Positions 26,001-38,280 of a stretch of DNA of 64,000 nt are shown piece by piece. The notes beneath the pieces were generated by a model that did no database searches, was not told the origin of the DNA, and saw only the letters and a program-made list of their open reading frames with translations. Both the position numbers and the translations under genes were made by a program. Source of the stretch: Certhia americana (Eukaryota > Chordata > Aves > Passeriformes > Certhiidae); assembly GCA_018697195.1 (NCBI GenBank), contig JAGMWU010000085.1:22361-86360 (forward strand), read 5' to 3'. The first letter of the stretch is position 1, and each line of letters opens with the position of its first letter.

Positions 26001-29000
26001 GACTTCACAGGCTTTTGCATTCATCTAAGTAAAAAAGACTAAAAAAACACTAAATAAGAATTCCAGTTCTCTAGGATAGAACAGAAAGGCAATCATCAGG
26101 GCTGTGTCTTCATCCTTAGCACAGCTACTGCAGGAGTGCAAGGGGCAGCAGTCAGGCTCTTGTGTACAGGAGGAGAGAGGATCTCCTGCTGTCACTGCTC
26201 TGAGCAGAGCAGTTCAGGGTGGGACACTGCTCTCTGTGCTATTTCTTATGCACTTGTATGCAAGTGATGATCTATATCTTCCCTGTTTATAAAAACATGT
26301 TACTATTGCCTTATTTCAGACCTCTCAGATTTGGAGAGCATTTTCATTAATCGCTCCCAATTTTTCTCTCTCTGCAAATGTTCTATGGGACCCTCAAGAT
26401 CCTTCTTCAGTAAGAATCTTCCAATTTGCCCATTTTAGAAAAATAGTGATACCCAGTTCAGAACACTTAATGCACAAATTATAACAAACAAGCAGTCATG
26501 GTAAAATGTGCACCTGATTTCACACTACCTTAACTTTAGTTGATGGTTTCTTGTTAGACTTGTACATATGTAAACATAAAATCATAATGAAAAGAAACCT
26601 CTATTAAGAGTGCACTTCATATAGTTTAGACTTCTGTGACATAAAATGGGCCTGTGTCACAGTACAGTAGGGTTCACAGAGGCCAGAGTTAATTACCTTC
26701 CTATAAGTAAGAAAAAAATGGGAAAACTTGATATCCAGAGGGAGTGGCATTTGAATGGGCATGAATGAAGAAGGAGATAACCAAAAACCTTGACAAGAAA
26801 AACCAAAACATGGGAGACAAGAAAAACCAAAAACATAGGAGACAAGAAAAACAAAAGAATGGCAGAGAAGAAAAAGAGTGGCAACAAACAAGTTCTTCAA
26901 AGAAAACACTGAAATTGTGTGTGAGAACGTTTAGTAGAAATGTGTTTACTTATGGCATTTAGGATACTTACAAAGCAAGAGGAATTTTATATGAAGAGCA
27001 AAAGCCATGAGATTAAGAAAATGAACATTTACCACTGTTTCTGACAGCTCTTCAAGTCGCACTTCTTTGTCACATTTCATTTTAGTCATCTCTTCTACAG
27101 CACATGTAACGTAAAATCAATGGAACAGAAATAATTTTTCATGTTCAGCAGGCAGTATAAACACTTATCCTTTTGCAATACCCCGTTCTCAAAACCTACT
27201 GGATTAAGTTCAGAAACTGTAATTCATGACTTAATCTAAATGCAGACTTGAAAAAACGATTAAGAAAGACATTAGCAAATCTGTATCTGAAGAGAAACTA
27301 ATTCTTTATCTTAAAGAAAATTCAGAGCCTAATACTAGTTAGTTATTACTAACTTCCAAATGTTTTCTAAGTGCACATTCACAATCCTGGTATTTTCTGC
27401 AAGTACTCAACACCAAGGTTGTGTTTGCTGTGGGCTTCTCACAGTCTCATCTTGCCTCGTTCTGGACAAGCATCAGCAGTTCACTTTTGAACACTTCCCT
27501 AGAGATGCCCTCAGTGCAGATGGAGACACCCAAGTACGTTTCTCATCTGTCAGATGAGATCTAGGGCCACGTGCTGCACAGCAGGAAAACAGTCCTGAAG
27601 GCAGATCTCTTACTCTGGGGGCTAAGGAGCACATCCCTAGAAACCACATGGCATCAAAGCAGTATTCAAAGATAACCCCTGTCACATGCAGCATGGGGAG
27701 GGCCTACAGAAAACGTAATGGGAGGGTTTTAGCTCTGCTACAAGCTACAGAAGTCACTCCTGGCACCTGCAGTGCTACTGGTATTAGCCGGAAACCAAAA
27801 TTACTTCCATGAGAATTCATGCGTGGATGGTCTTACCACTGGAGCTCTGCACAGCACTGCCCTTTGGCTGTTGCCAGTACCAATGACCAGCAAAGAAAAG
27901 GCAGTCAGATGAGGAAAAACAACTTCAGGCATTCCTGAGAGCTACAGGTACTGTAAAATCCTTTCTCCAAGTACTAGAGACAATCCATTTCCAGAACACA
28001 GCAGAAAACATTTTTATTACTGCCTAGCTCATTTACTGCTGTTCTACAAGCCTTACCCAGTTCAGTGGACTTATTTTGGAGCTCCAAGGTAAGCAGCTTT
28101 GACTCAGCTTCACATTTCTTTAACCTAAGAAAACGATCATGTAAAAGCCCCAAGTGTAGAGTACAAAACACTGCATTTGAAACTTAAAGGACAATAAGAC
28201 AAAGTCTTACCACAAGCACTTTCAGAACATTTACTTTTCAACTGGCAGATGAGAGATCTGCCTGCGACACGCATCAAATTTCATTTCACAACTTCAGAAC
28301 AGTAGACATCAAAGTAAACAAATATATACTTACAGAAATTTGTATTTCTTGAAGACAGAATTATGGAAGTTGGAAGGGGCAAAAATTGACTTTTTATAGA
28401 CCAGTATCAACCAGTACAACTAAAAAAAAATACATTAAATTCTCTGCATTTAGGTCACTGTATCAAAACCCCTCCGAATTTCAGCTTCGTTTCCAATTGT
28501 TCTTGATTTTGTCATAGACTGCAACCTCTAAGATGACTCTTTGAATCTAAACTATTCACCTATTTACTATTATTATTATTGAATTTACCGATTTTGCTCC
28601 TCTTGCAGCAAACTTTTCAAATTGGCAATAGAAGTCTCAGACTCCTCTGTCTGGGTTGCAAGCAAAGCCTTCAGTTTTTTACATTCTTCCTCTTGTGCTT
28701 CCTTTTCTCCAGTGACCTGCATTAATGTTTTCACTGTAGTCTGGAATTCGGTTTCTAAGTTCTTTTGAGTAACCTTCAAAACAGGATATAATTTCCAAAA
28801 ATGTTTTGCAACAAACAGACATAGATGTTTCCTATCTAAACTGAGTCCATAGTTAGTTATGCAAATCCTCATCTAGTCTATTTATACTGTAAAACTAGAA
28901 GCAAGGTCTACCTCTGCCTTTTGCAATGAAATTTTAGCCTCTTCCAGCTCTGCCCTCAAATGCTCTTGACTGACCTGGAATTCCTTTTGCATTTCTTCTT

Positions 29001-32000
29001 CACGTACTAAGCAAAAAAAAAGGTATGTTTATAGTTTTAAAAACAGGATATTTACTAAAAAACGCTGCTAAACATGGAAAATCACACACATTTATAGAAT
29101 TTAACAAAGACCAATGGTATTGCCATCATATACTATAAATACTTTGAATATACATGGCTTGAAAATATTGAAAATCTAATTCTGAAAAGTAAGTGTCCTC
29201 AGTGGCACCTGCCTGACTGTAAATTTGCGAAACTGAAGTAACTTATTTTCTCCTCGTAATTTTCTAAAGCTCTCACTGCTTGATTCACCCTAAAAACTAT
29301 CCTTCCAGACCTGATCCCACATAAGCAGCCTCTGTTTCAAACAAAAAAAAAAGGCCTTCAAGGCCCCAAAATTCTGCTGCTGACCAGCAACAGAACAAAA
29401 CTATCATGACCCTGATTCCTATACTTCTATGAACAATTACATTTAAACATAGACAGAACTCTTACATTTTGCCTCCATTAAGTCAGCAATCTTATTTTGT
29501 GATGTCTGCAGCTGAACCTTGATGTCTTTTATTACACCATCTCTTTCATCTCTCTGTATGGTAAGAGCTGCAATCTGGAAAAATTAAAGAAATATCATTA
29601 TGAAGTCTGGAAAAGGGACAGATACTCATTTTCATTTCATTTTCATTTTCATTTGTACCCCAGGTATGATAAGCAGACACACTGCTATCGAATGGTTTAA
29701 TCAGTTGTGAAGTTAGATAAGGCTGTTGATCTTAGCCAAATATTGATCAAGTCTCTAAATTAACATTACCCTAAATGAAAAAGTTCTGCAGTTCAGAAGC
29801 AAACCATGAATTCCTTTAGTAGACTAAAGGTACTGAAACATCACTAAACTTAGCAGAATCTGACGTCAAGGCAGCTTCAGCTCTTATTTTGTCTTTTCTA
29901 TTAATACCCAGAAACACTTCTTGGCTCTTGCATTGCCCCTTTAGTCACAAATAAAGCTGTACATATCAGATGGTAAAACTGAACAAACCTGCTCTTCCTT
30001 CTGACTGACTTCCAGTTTGCATTCTTTTTCAAACTTGTCCACTTTTTCTGCTTCTTCTTTTACTTTTGAGACACAGTAATATCCAGAGTTAACATTCTGG
30101 CTGAAATATACTCCAGGTTCAATACAACTTCCACTTTAAGATGGCTGGTCATTGTACAGCTCTATAATTTGTTTCCCAAGAGTAATTGTTGAGGCAATGT
30201 TTGATTTTAGAATCAAAATACCATTTTTTTTGCCAGCTTTCCACAGAATTAGTCCATTACTCCATGTTTGGTATAAGAAACTAACAGAAAAGAGCATGTG
30301 AAAATGAAACAGGAACATAGCAGCCTGTATATGTAGAGAGAACATTTGGCTAGAGTTTCTGTAGCTATACACTAGAGCATTCTCATTTAAATAAACTAAC
30401 TACTTGAAATAAGTATGGATCTCTAGACTGTACTTTACAGACAAAACTTGGACTTTGAGTGACTGTTTGAAAAATAAAGTTCCAAATTTGGCCCAGTGGA
30501 ACAACACCAGAAGGGGCCAGGCAGTGAATACAGGCAGCATGAATAAAAAAGGGTCCCAGTGTGACCTGCTTACCACTCGAGCACTTCACACCTGTCTGCC
30601 CTGACACTGCACACGTAATAAAAACTAGGAAGTACAAAACTGTTCAGCCAGCAGCATAAACACAAAAAGCAGAATTCTCACATTTGAAACTCATTTCCGA
30701 TCTGTCGTTCTCGGCTTGCACACGAAGCTCTTGAAATGCCACTGTCATTCTCTAAGAATAAAATTTAATATTTGAAGCTCAATATTGGCAGCTCTAGAAG
30801 TTCCCCAGGGGCTGCTGCCAAGCTCAGCCATTCTGAGAAATCACCAGGTAGGTGAAATAGAGTCCTAAAAGAAGACAGAAGTTCTGGCAGCCACCCAGCA
30901 CATATCACACAGACCACATGGACAACAACCCACACACTGCTGCCCTTTCTGCACTGAATGTGCTTTATATAACACAAAAATAATTCTTGAAAAGGGACTG
31001 AAAACCTGACTTCCTGCATCACACATGACATGATATGCACACATGATGGCTACAAACAGTATCTCAACATAAACATGTAACTCAGCTCAGCATGTCCACA
31101 TAACTCACATTCCTTTTAGCAAGCTATGTCACTTACTTCCAGGTTGCTGTGAAGTTCCTCATACAATTGTCTTGTTTCTTCTTTTTCCTGTTCATCTATC
31201 AAAGCAGGAATATATAAGATTTTCTTTTGAAAAAGAATTGGGCCAGTTGTCCAAGTCATTATACTTAATCATCATAATGAATTTTAAAAAAAGGAATTAT
31301 CAGCTCCTTTCTTATTAAATAAGTCAGTCTGAAATATGGTGCCAAAAGTTATACAATTTAGGGAAAATGTGTATTTTATTGAAACATTAAGCAAGCTCAG
31401 CTTTTAAATTACCTTGCCAATACCACTTTTTCTGTGAGAAGTGTATTTCTGGATCAATTTATGTAATCATGTTAATTCTTACGGTATTAATATCATTGAA
31501 TAATAATGTATCACAACTGTTAGTATTTGATAAACTGCAATGTAGGGTTTAGCACTGAATTTCTTCCTATCAGTAGATACCTATGACCACAGAACTGACA
31601 TTATACAATTGCAACAACACTCCATGTCCATATTTTCCTTCTTGCCTTTCACTTTTGTAATTGATACTGTTTTTCCCTAAGAAAACAATTACAGAAGAGA
31701 ACAGTAAGAAATACAGCTATCAAAAAACCCAGTACATCTACACACAAGTGTTTCTAGGATTGAGGCTAAAAAGAAATAGACACTTCTTAAGTATCCAGGA
31801 TCAAGTTCAGAAAATTCCAATGATTACAGTAACAATTCTAAATTGCATAGAAAGTAAAACTCCCAATCAAGAACACGTTTTAAAACCTCAAGAATTTAAA
31901 TTCATTAAGTTATCCAACTGTCTTGGCTTGTTCAGTTTTGCAAGAAGAATCCTAGTTTCTCATTATACCTTTGGGTTAAGTTCTTTTTTCCCCAAAAAAT

Positions 32001-35000
32001 GTGTAATTGCCACAAACAGGAAATGCCAGCTCTGGAAATTTGTTCAAGTGTGCTGGGAATTCAGAGTAGATTCTACTGACTAAAAAGAGGCATGAAGCGC
32101 CACTTTGAATCTCCCAAAATATCACAGTATTTGGATGGGACTGAAAACCTTCAAGGGGCTGACCAGACTTGAGGAGACGTGCACTGCTCTGGAGTGGCTG
32201 CCAGTGGCTAATCAGGGCTGTTGACACTGCCTCAAACCTCTATCAGTGTTCAGGCACCCAAACAGCTCCCAGGCTTGCAACCTTTCAGCAAACAATTTCA
32301 CTGGCTTCAAAAGTCCTCTGGATTCAGCCATTATAAAACATATGTGTGTGAGACCTGTGGCTTCACTTCTAATTTGGTGAGACACTTAAAATTCACTTCT
32401 CATTTGAGGAGCCACATCCAGGCAATCTCAACTGGAGGACATATGTGGAACAGCACAAGAACATTTTTCCATTCGTGAATTTAGAGCAAGCTGGAAGTAC
32501 ATTTGATCTCATAAATCAAAAATAAAAAAGCATTTACATTTGCTGGTCTTCTCTGTGAGGTGAGTGTAGCTTTCCTGGAGCAGATTACACAGATGCCTTG
32601 AATCACTGGCTCTAAAGGAGGGAAAAATACCATGTTTGCACAGGAGTGCACAGTATTTTATGTACCTAAGGAGTAACAATGTAAATGACCTTCACAGTTT
32701 AACAGCTATATGAAACTGCCCACAGGAAAACTGATCACTTTCACAACAAAAATATCTATTTGTTTGTATTACTCACTCCTTCAAGAGGTCTTTATTTTCA
32801 CCTATCTTATCTTCCAGCTTCAAATGGAGTTTTTCATTTTCAAACTAATTGCATAGTGAACAAATGCAAAAAGACACTGTTATTGAAAAGGATATTAGAA
32901 ATACACTTCGACTTCTCAAATCCCACATGAAAAAACAATTTTGGGTATCAGTACACAGAAGTCTGTTTTATCTGGTATTACATGCTGAGTCATCTTTTGC
33001 ATGAAAGACATAATAATTAACAAACAATAATTTACCAGCAACTGAGACACTTGCAGGTACATTCTACAAACACACACACAGGTACAGGACAGGTGCACAC
33101 ACCTGCTCAAAAGAATCATTTTCTCAAGGCACAAACCAAACTGCAACATTCTTTAATATTTAATTGTATCAATAATATTGTCCTACTACATCAGGAAGCA
33201 CTTCACTTCACCTATTCAGTCTCTAGTCTACAATACATGCCTGCAGTTCTTGAATGGTTTTATTCCGTGCTTCAAGAATCGTTCTGTTTTCTTGCAGTTT
33301 TCTTTCTTTCTGGTTTAGTTCTGATTCCACAGCCAGTTTCCACTGCTTGATCTTCTCAGCCTCTTTGTAGAGTTTGGAGAACAATTCATTCATTGTTTCG
33401 GTATTCTATTAAAACAGGTTCCACAATTTCATCTCAAATACTATCCAATTAATACTCTTGTAGCTAACATATTTCTCTCTTAGAAACATCACAAGAAGAA
33501 TATTTTTCCACAGATGGTGATATAAGGTCATATCTGTTCAGGAGCCAAAGTTTAAATCTTTGTGCATCCACTGTGTATGTATCAAAAGGCATTACAGAGC
33601 ACATAGGAGACACAAATACCATGAAAGATCCCAAAGTGCCTTCAGACATCACCAAAGAGCTGGCCTTAAAGACATGGATAACTGCAATCCACCAAAAGCA
33701 ATAAAAGTTTGGCTAAAATTATCAGGCAAGCCAAAATTCCTTCGAGGAGGTTCTTCACACCATTTCTTTCCTTTCCTTCTGACAGACAATGCTGAGTTAA
33801 GAACGAGCAGCCTCAGGGACTTTGCCCCAGAGTTCCTGTGATATTGCTGTTAACACAGACACGGAGCAGGAATTAAAAACACCCACCCTTGTGCTCTAGG
33901 AACACTTTGAAAGTGTCCTACAAGCAGCTCTGGGCCGGTGGTCAAGGCAGGGAAGAGCAACCCAGGAGCCCACAGGGCAGTTTGGTTTATGGATGACACC
34001 CCCAAAACCGTCCTTGTCTTGGCTGCATCACGACACTGTCACAGTCCTGAGGGTACTTCAACAGCTGCTAGGATTAGAAGGAGAACAGTCCTCAGGGAGA
34101 GGAAAATCAGCAGGGGGAGAGCAAGAAACGTGGTTTACGTTGTGGCAGCAAAGAGCGTTTTGTAGCTGCAAAGTACAGAAGCTATTGCAAAAAAAATGAG
34201 CTTTACTGAGTTGTGCTAAAGCAGAAATATGCCTGTAAGGACGCTGTGAAAAGAATCCAGTGCTTGAGGAAACCACAAAATTCATTGTTTTACAGGTAAA
34301 ACAATACCAGACAAGGCAATTGGGATAATCTACTTGTTTTCCAAAGAATACTCGGACTTCAACCATTCTGCATCTCAAGAGAATATTCAGAACTAGTTCC
34401 ACAAAAATACTTTAGTGTTTAAATCTTACTCTAATTAAAACTTACAGATGTCACAGGCACTTCAAAAAAAGAAAAAAACAACAACAAACAACACTGCAAT
34501 TGCCTTAATTTATAAAGATTTCTCACAAGGCACATTCACTAAATCACAAATCTCTCCTCTAAGTGATTCAACTTTAAACAGGAGACAAAACATTACTTCC
34601 TTTTGACTACTTCCTTTATAGATCCTGAAATATCTAGTGCCTGAAAAAGCCTTTAGGCACCATTTGGGAACAAATGTCAAAGATCCCAAGAAATTAGATA
34701 TGTAGAGTTGATACTTAGCTGACCTCTTCATCGACTTCAGAGCAAAGTTTTACTTGCTGTGAGATTGTATCTGAAACACAAAGAGATTTTGATCAATGTA
34801 CTGCTAAAAAAAAGTAACAGTGAAACTGTATTTAACAGTGTTTCAGATATGAAACTGTGAGACTACTCATGAAAATTAAAACTTGACAATATAAAAAATG
34901 TAAAGAATGTGCATGGCAAATATTTCAGTCTTACCTGAATCAGTGATTTTGCCACGGTTCGACACATCGAATGGCAACTTCAAATCATCATCTGAGCATT

Positions 35001-36127
35001 TGCTAAAACCCTGCACAAATTTAAAAATTAGTTCCTTATGGGTAGATTGGTAAAGAAGGATTATAAAATCCAGGGAAAAAAACCTACAGATGATGTGAAA
35101 ATAGAATTTTTTATTAATACATCGGCTGCCTACAATTTTCAAAGCCAAGGTACTGGTGATGGCTTTGGGACTCATTTGCTTCTTACTTCCCAGTGGTTTA
35201 TTGAACTGCTGGTCTTTTGCAGTTTGCTTTATAGACTGTGGCCAAAGGGAAGTTTTCAATGCACGGAATTCAGCAGCTCCTGCTTGTCTGTGCACTGGGG
35301 CATGGTAAAGGATTCAAGAAGCCAAATTATTTTTTTGAAGACCAGCAGTTGGTATTTCTTTTTTTACTTTATTTCCAAAGGCAGTTCTAAACCATATCTG
35401 ATTATGTTTCAGCAGGAAAATACCCTCTTACAAGGTTTTTAGGTCACAAGCAATTGGTCCTGTAAACAGCACAACTCATCTGCTGTGCAAAATACCCCGT
35501 TTGGATCCCTACACATTGTCATAAGGAGTTTCGACATGAAAAAAATAACTTGTTGAAATCACATAACTCAGTGTGGGTTCAGAACACTTTCACTGTGCAC
35601 TTGTTCTGGTGAGAGCAAGACATCAACGCCCATACGAGTATCTGAGTGAGGCACAGCTCAGCTCTCTGTGCTGAATTATCAAACGTGGAATTATCATCGG
35701 TGAGGTACAACTATAACACAGAGCAGATGCTCGAAAAGATGATTCCCTTCAGTTTTGACAGAAAATTACAGCAAAAGTCATTGAAATTCAAACCGAAGTT
35801 GCTCCCCCGGCACCAGTCCAGGCATATGCAGAGGAATGAGTCCAGCGCAGAAACCCATGCGTGTGTGTGTGCTGCAGCTCCCGGCTCTGCCGGGGCACTC
35901 CCCGGGCACAGCTCTGTCCCCGTGTCCCAGGAAAGGGTCCCTGCGGTTTCCCCTCAGCCCCCTCCTCAGCCACGGCCTCCAGAGCACCACAGCACGAGGG
36001 GGCGGCTGGGGACGGGCCGTCCTCAGCGGCCCCGCGGCCGAGCGCTCACCTGGGATCTGTCCGCAGACACCTGCCCAGTGCTCAGACGCGGCGGCATGAA
36101 CAATTGAAACCGGTTTTCCTTCTCCAT
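14064..36127 (-). CDS. SYCP1: SYCP1, synaptonemal complex protein 1
   Basis: SYCP1 forms the transverse filaments that zip paired chromosomes in meiotic prophase. Twenty-nine exons are recognised: 36050-36127, 34935-35010, 34724-34770, 33241-33405, 32777-32844, 32538-32611, 31137-31195, 30682-30751, 29989-30062, 29466-29574, 28912-29006, 28589-28773, 28057-28124, 27033-27094, 25605-25708, 24997-25114, 24687-24757, 23971-24052, 23056-23118, 22333-22395, 21390-21506, 20694-20804, 20010-20102, 16314-16388, 16015-16074, about 15723-15877, 14681-14827, 14293-14379 and 14064-14207. They give about 905 residues, against roughly 976 in human. The N-terminus is MEKENRFQLFMPPR. KLYKEAEKIK opens a long coiled coil, with CQHKITEMVALMEKHK near its end. 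The basic tail ends MDRKRKIKEAVKFFS. Phases agree at every junction except after 15723. About 36 residues expected between 27033 and 25708 were not found. Exons 2-6 lie in the right repeat arm. No stop was seen in the joined frame, so the gene may be functional. Confidence 0.93.
16925..17225 (+). mobile_element. LTR-like fragment in a SYCP1 intron
   Basis: A TGTGTTGGTTTAAC start, a GTGATGACATATTTAAGG promoter-like box near 17100 and a GC-rich tail with GCGGCCGCC resemble avian endogenous-retrovirus LTRs. No coding part is seen. The call rests on resemblance only. Confidence 0.4.
17226..18110 (+). mobile_element. Possible retroviral remnant in the same intron
   Basis: The stretch ends with GCAATAAATCATGTTTT followed by a TCCCGTCTCTCTCTC segment, a layout typical of an LTR poly(A) signal and U5. 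No gag, pol or env frame is visible. It could equally be unrelated intron sequence. Confidence 0.3.
18486..19222 (+). mobile_element. Solo LTR-like repeat, copy 1
   Basis: About 740 bp are homologous along their length to 37608-38322 in the same orientation. Shared landmarks are GATCATAA-TA-TT-GGATA, AGAAATA-TAGTGT, AACATCAAAAGCTC followed by AATAATGT, and TTATTAAA then CATTTTTCACAC at the 3' end. Two diverged copies of non-coding sequence, one inside an SYCP1 intron and one beyond the gene, point to a dispersed LTR family. The class was not determined. Confidence 0.65.
26765..26890 (+). repeat. Imperfect A-rich tandem repeat
   Basis: Three or four imperfect units built on ACAAGAAAAACCAAAACATGGGAG occur in a SYCP1 intron. 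The open frame across it is only a consequence of the repeat. Confidence 0.6.
31520..35713 (-). repeat. Right arm of the 4.2-kb inverted repeat
   Basis: This is the partner of 8328-12520, in reverse orientation. It contains SYCP1 exons 2-6 and their introns as part of the intact gene. Exon 1 (36050-36127) is outside the arm, and exon 7 (31137-31195) lies about 320 bp beyond its inner edge. The intact exon 5 (68 nt) shows this arm is the unmutated copy. Confidence 0.93.
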
Positions 36128-36537
36128 GGCCCTGATAAAAGGGCGGGCGGGCGGGCGGGCCCCGGCGCCGGTCCCGCTCGGCGGCTGCTGAGGGAGAGCG
36201 CCAAGGGCGGGAAGCTCGGCGGCCCCTCAGAGCAGCGTGGCGGGGGCGCCGCCCAGCGGAGCGCTGACCCGCGGGAGCGGCGCACGGCCCGGCCCGGCTC
36301 GGCTCGGCCGGGGAGAGGCGGGAGCGGGGCCGGGGAGAGGCGGGAGAGAGCCGGAGAGCGGCTGGAGAGAGCCGGAGAGCGGCGGGAGCGGGGCCGGGGA
36401 GAGGCGGCAGCGGGGCCGGGGAGCGGCGGGAGCGGGGCCGGGGAGAGGCGGGAGCGGGGCCGGGGAGGCGGCAGCGGAGCCGGGGAGCGGCGGGAGCGGA
36501 GCCGGGGAGCGGCGGGAGCGGAGCCGGGGAGAGGCGG
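36128..36537 (-). promoter_or_regulatory. GC-rich minisatellite in SYCP1 upstream region
   Basis: Upstream of the SYCP1 start codon is a CpG-dense stretch. From about 36300 it becomes a tandem repeat of a roughly 20-24-bp GGAGCGGGGCCGGGGAGAGGCG unit. Its position suggests promoter or first-exon surroundings. A repeat this G-rich could affect transcription, but that is inference. The array is cut off sharply at 36537 by an LTR-like sequence. Confidence 0.6.
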
Positions 36538-37177
36538 GTGTTAGGAATAAGTTTGCTAAATTGGTTGTAATAAGTTCCTAAGTTTATTAAATTAGTTGTT
36601 AGTTGATGCTGTTCCTAAATTCATAAGTTAAATCTCGTGTTAATTGTTAATAGAATAAATGACCTTGTCCCCCCAACTGTACTTTCCCTATCCCGTCGGG
36701 AAATGCCGCCGCTGCTGCGTCCCAAAACAATGCCGCCACTAAGGAGGGGGAGATAACCACCGTGAATATGCAAATGTGAAAGATGCAAGAGCCCATTTGA
36801 CACCAAATGCCTCTAAAACAAGGAGCCTACATGACATCTCGAAAAACCAACAACACACTGCACCTGAGAAAAGGCTGAGCAATCCCCCACGGCACTTTCC
36901 AGTTCGGAATGTAGTCACCATAACCTAGTGGGAATCGACTAGAGTGACACCGCCGGACTGCGAGCGAGTCATTGTCCACCCAAGGACTCTCGTGAGGATG
37001 GAAGCCTCAGCTCTGCCCTGAGGCAAAGCTGCCAAATTTCTCCTTCTCTGCGTTGTCTACGGGAGCAGCAGCGACGGTGTGCGCAACACCTTCGGACACC
37101 TACCCCAAAGAACTGATTTCAATAAAGGCCCTTGGAAAGGAGCTGGTTTCCTGGCCTTTTTTTAATTTATATCTGAG
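36538..37177 (+). mobile_element. LTR-like insertion inside the GC minisatellite
   Basis: A block of about 640 bp with ordinary base composition starts TGTTAGGAATAAG. It contains a TTCAATAAAGGCCC poly(A)-type signal near 37120. It is bordered on both sides by the same GC-rich repeat, with GCGGG directly before it and again just after it. This is what an insertion would leave. The 3' boundary is uncertain because no terminal CA was identified. Confidence 0.5.
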
Positions 37178-37607
37178 CGGGCGCGGGGCCGGAGAGCGGC
37201 AGGGCTGCCGGAGGGGTCGGGGATGTCGCCGTGGTCGCCGACCGGCGTGGGCACAGCGGGACTTTGGCTTTTTCGGCGGCGAAAAGCGGGAGAGGTCTGG
37301 GGGGAACGGGGGGGCCCGGCGGGGAAGTGGGAATAAATTCCCTACCTGTAGAGGGAATAAATGGGGGACCCCTGTCCTCCTGTGAACACCCGTGTTGTAA
37401 ATCGCTCCGCCAGAAACGTCGGTGTTTGCAATGTCGGGCGCTGGGAGGCTGGGTGCTGTGGAAGGAGCCAAAGCAGAGAAAGTGAAAGGGCAAAGAGCTG
37501 AAGGGAGGCCGAGCCTTTGCAGTGAGGAACATGGTGAGTGCAGGGCAATGCAGGGGCACGTCCTGGAGGCATCTCCCACAGCTGGCACAGGGGGCCGTCG
37601 CGGGTGT

Positions 37608-38247
37608 TAAAAATGACTAAATAATGTTGGCTCTTGTGTTTATGTATCAGCTTTTGCATGTCGGCTTTGATCATAAATATTTAGATATGGTATGCATTTT
37701 AACTCCTTTTAGCTGCTTGTTAATATAACATAATGTCACAGTTTGTGTTGTCCTGTTTTTAGAAATAGTAGTGTAATAAATATAATATCTATGCATCACG
37801 TATGAAGAAGTGGTAATGTGATGCATAGACGCTAAGAAAACATAAGATGTGAAAAAGCTTTTGTGTAACTAAAAGGACTGTGTAAGATCTTCAGTTAATT
37901 GACCGGTCCAAATGATGACAGTGACACAAGACAGAGCACCGGAGAGGATGGGAGGAGAACTCATTATTTTCTCTTCCCAAGAGGAATGTGAAACAACAGG
38001 AATTATATCATGGGAAGAAATAAAATTTATTGATGTCCTACAGATAAGCAAAGATGGGAAAAATCAAACAGAAAGAACCGCTGTAACATCAAAAGCTCCC
38101 AGGAACGTTTAAATAATGTGTAAGCTAATGAATATGCGTGTAATCCCAGCAATGTGCCTGTATAGAGACCTGAATTTTAAGTGTTTGCAGTGCTCTTTGG
38201 CTGTTTGTCAAAGGCACCCCAGCACTGGAAATACTGTCATGTTTATA

Positions 38248-38280
<33 letters not shown>

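Noticed and set aside
26310..26420. Candidate for the missing SYCP1 exon (EHLQREKNWERLMKMLSKS on the minus strand)
   Set aside because: It is open and helical, but does not resemble the expected SYCP1 segment and lacks suitable in-phase splice sites.
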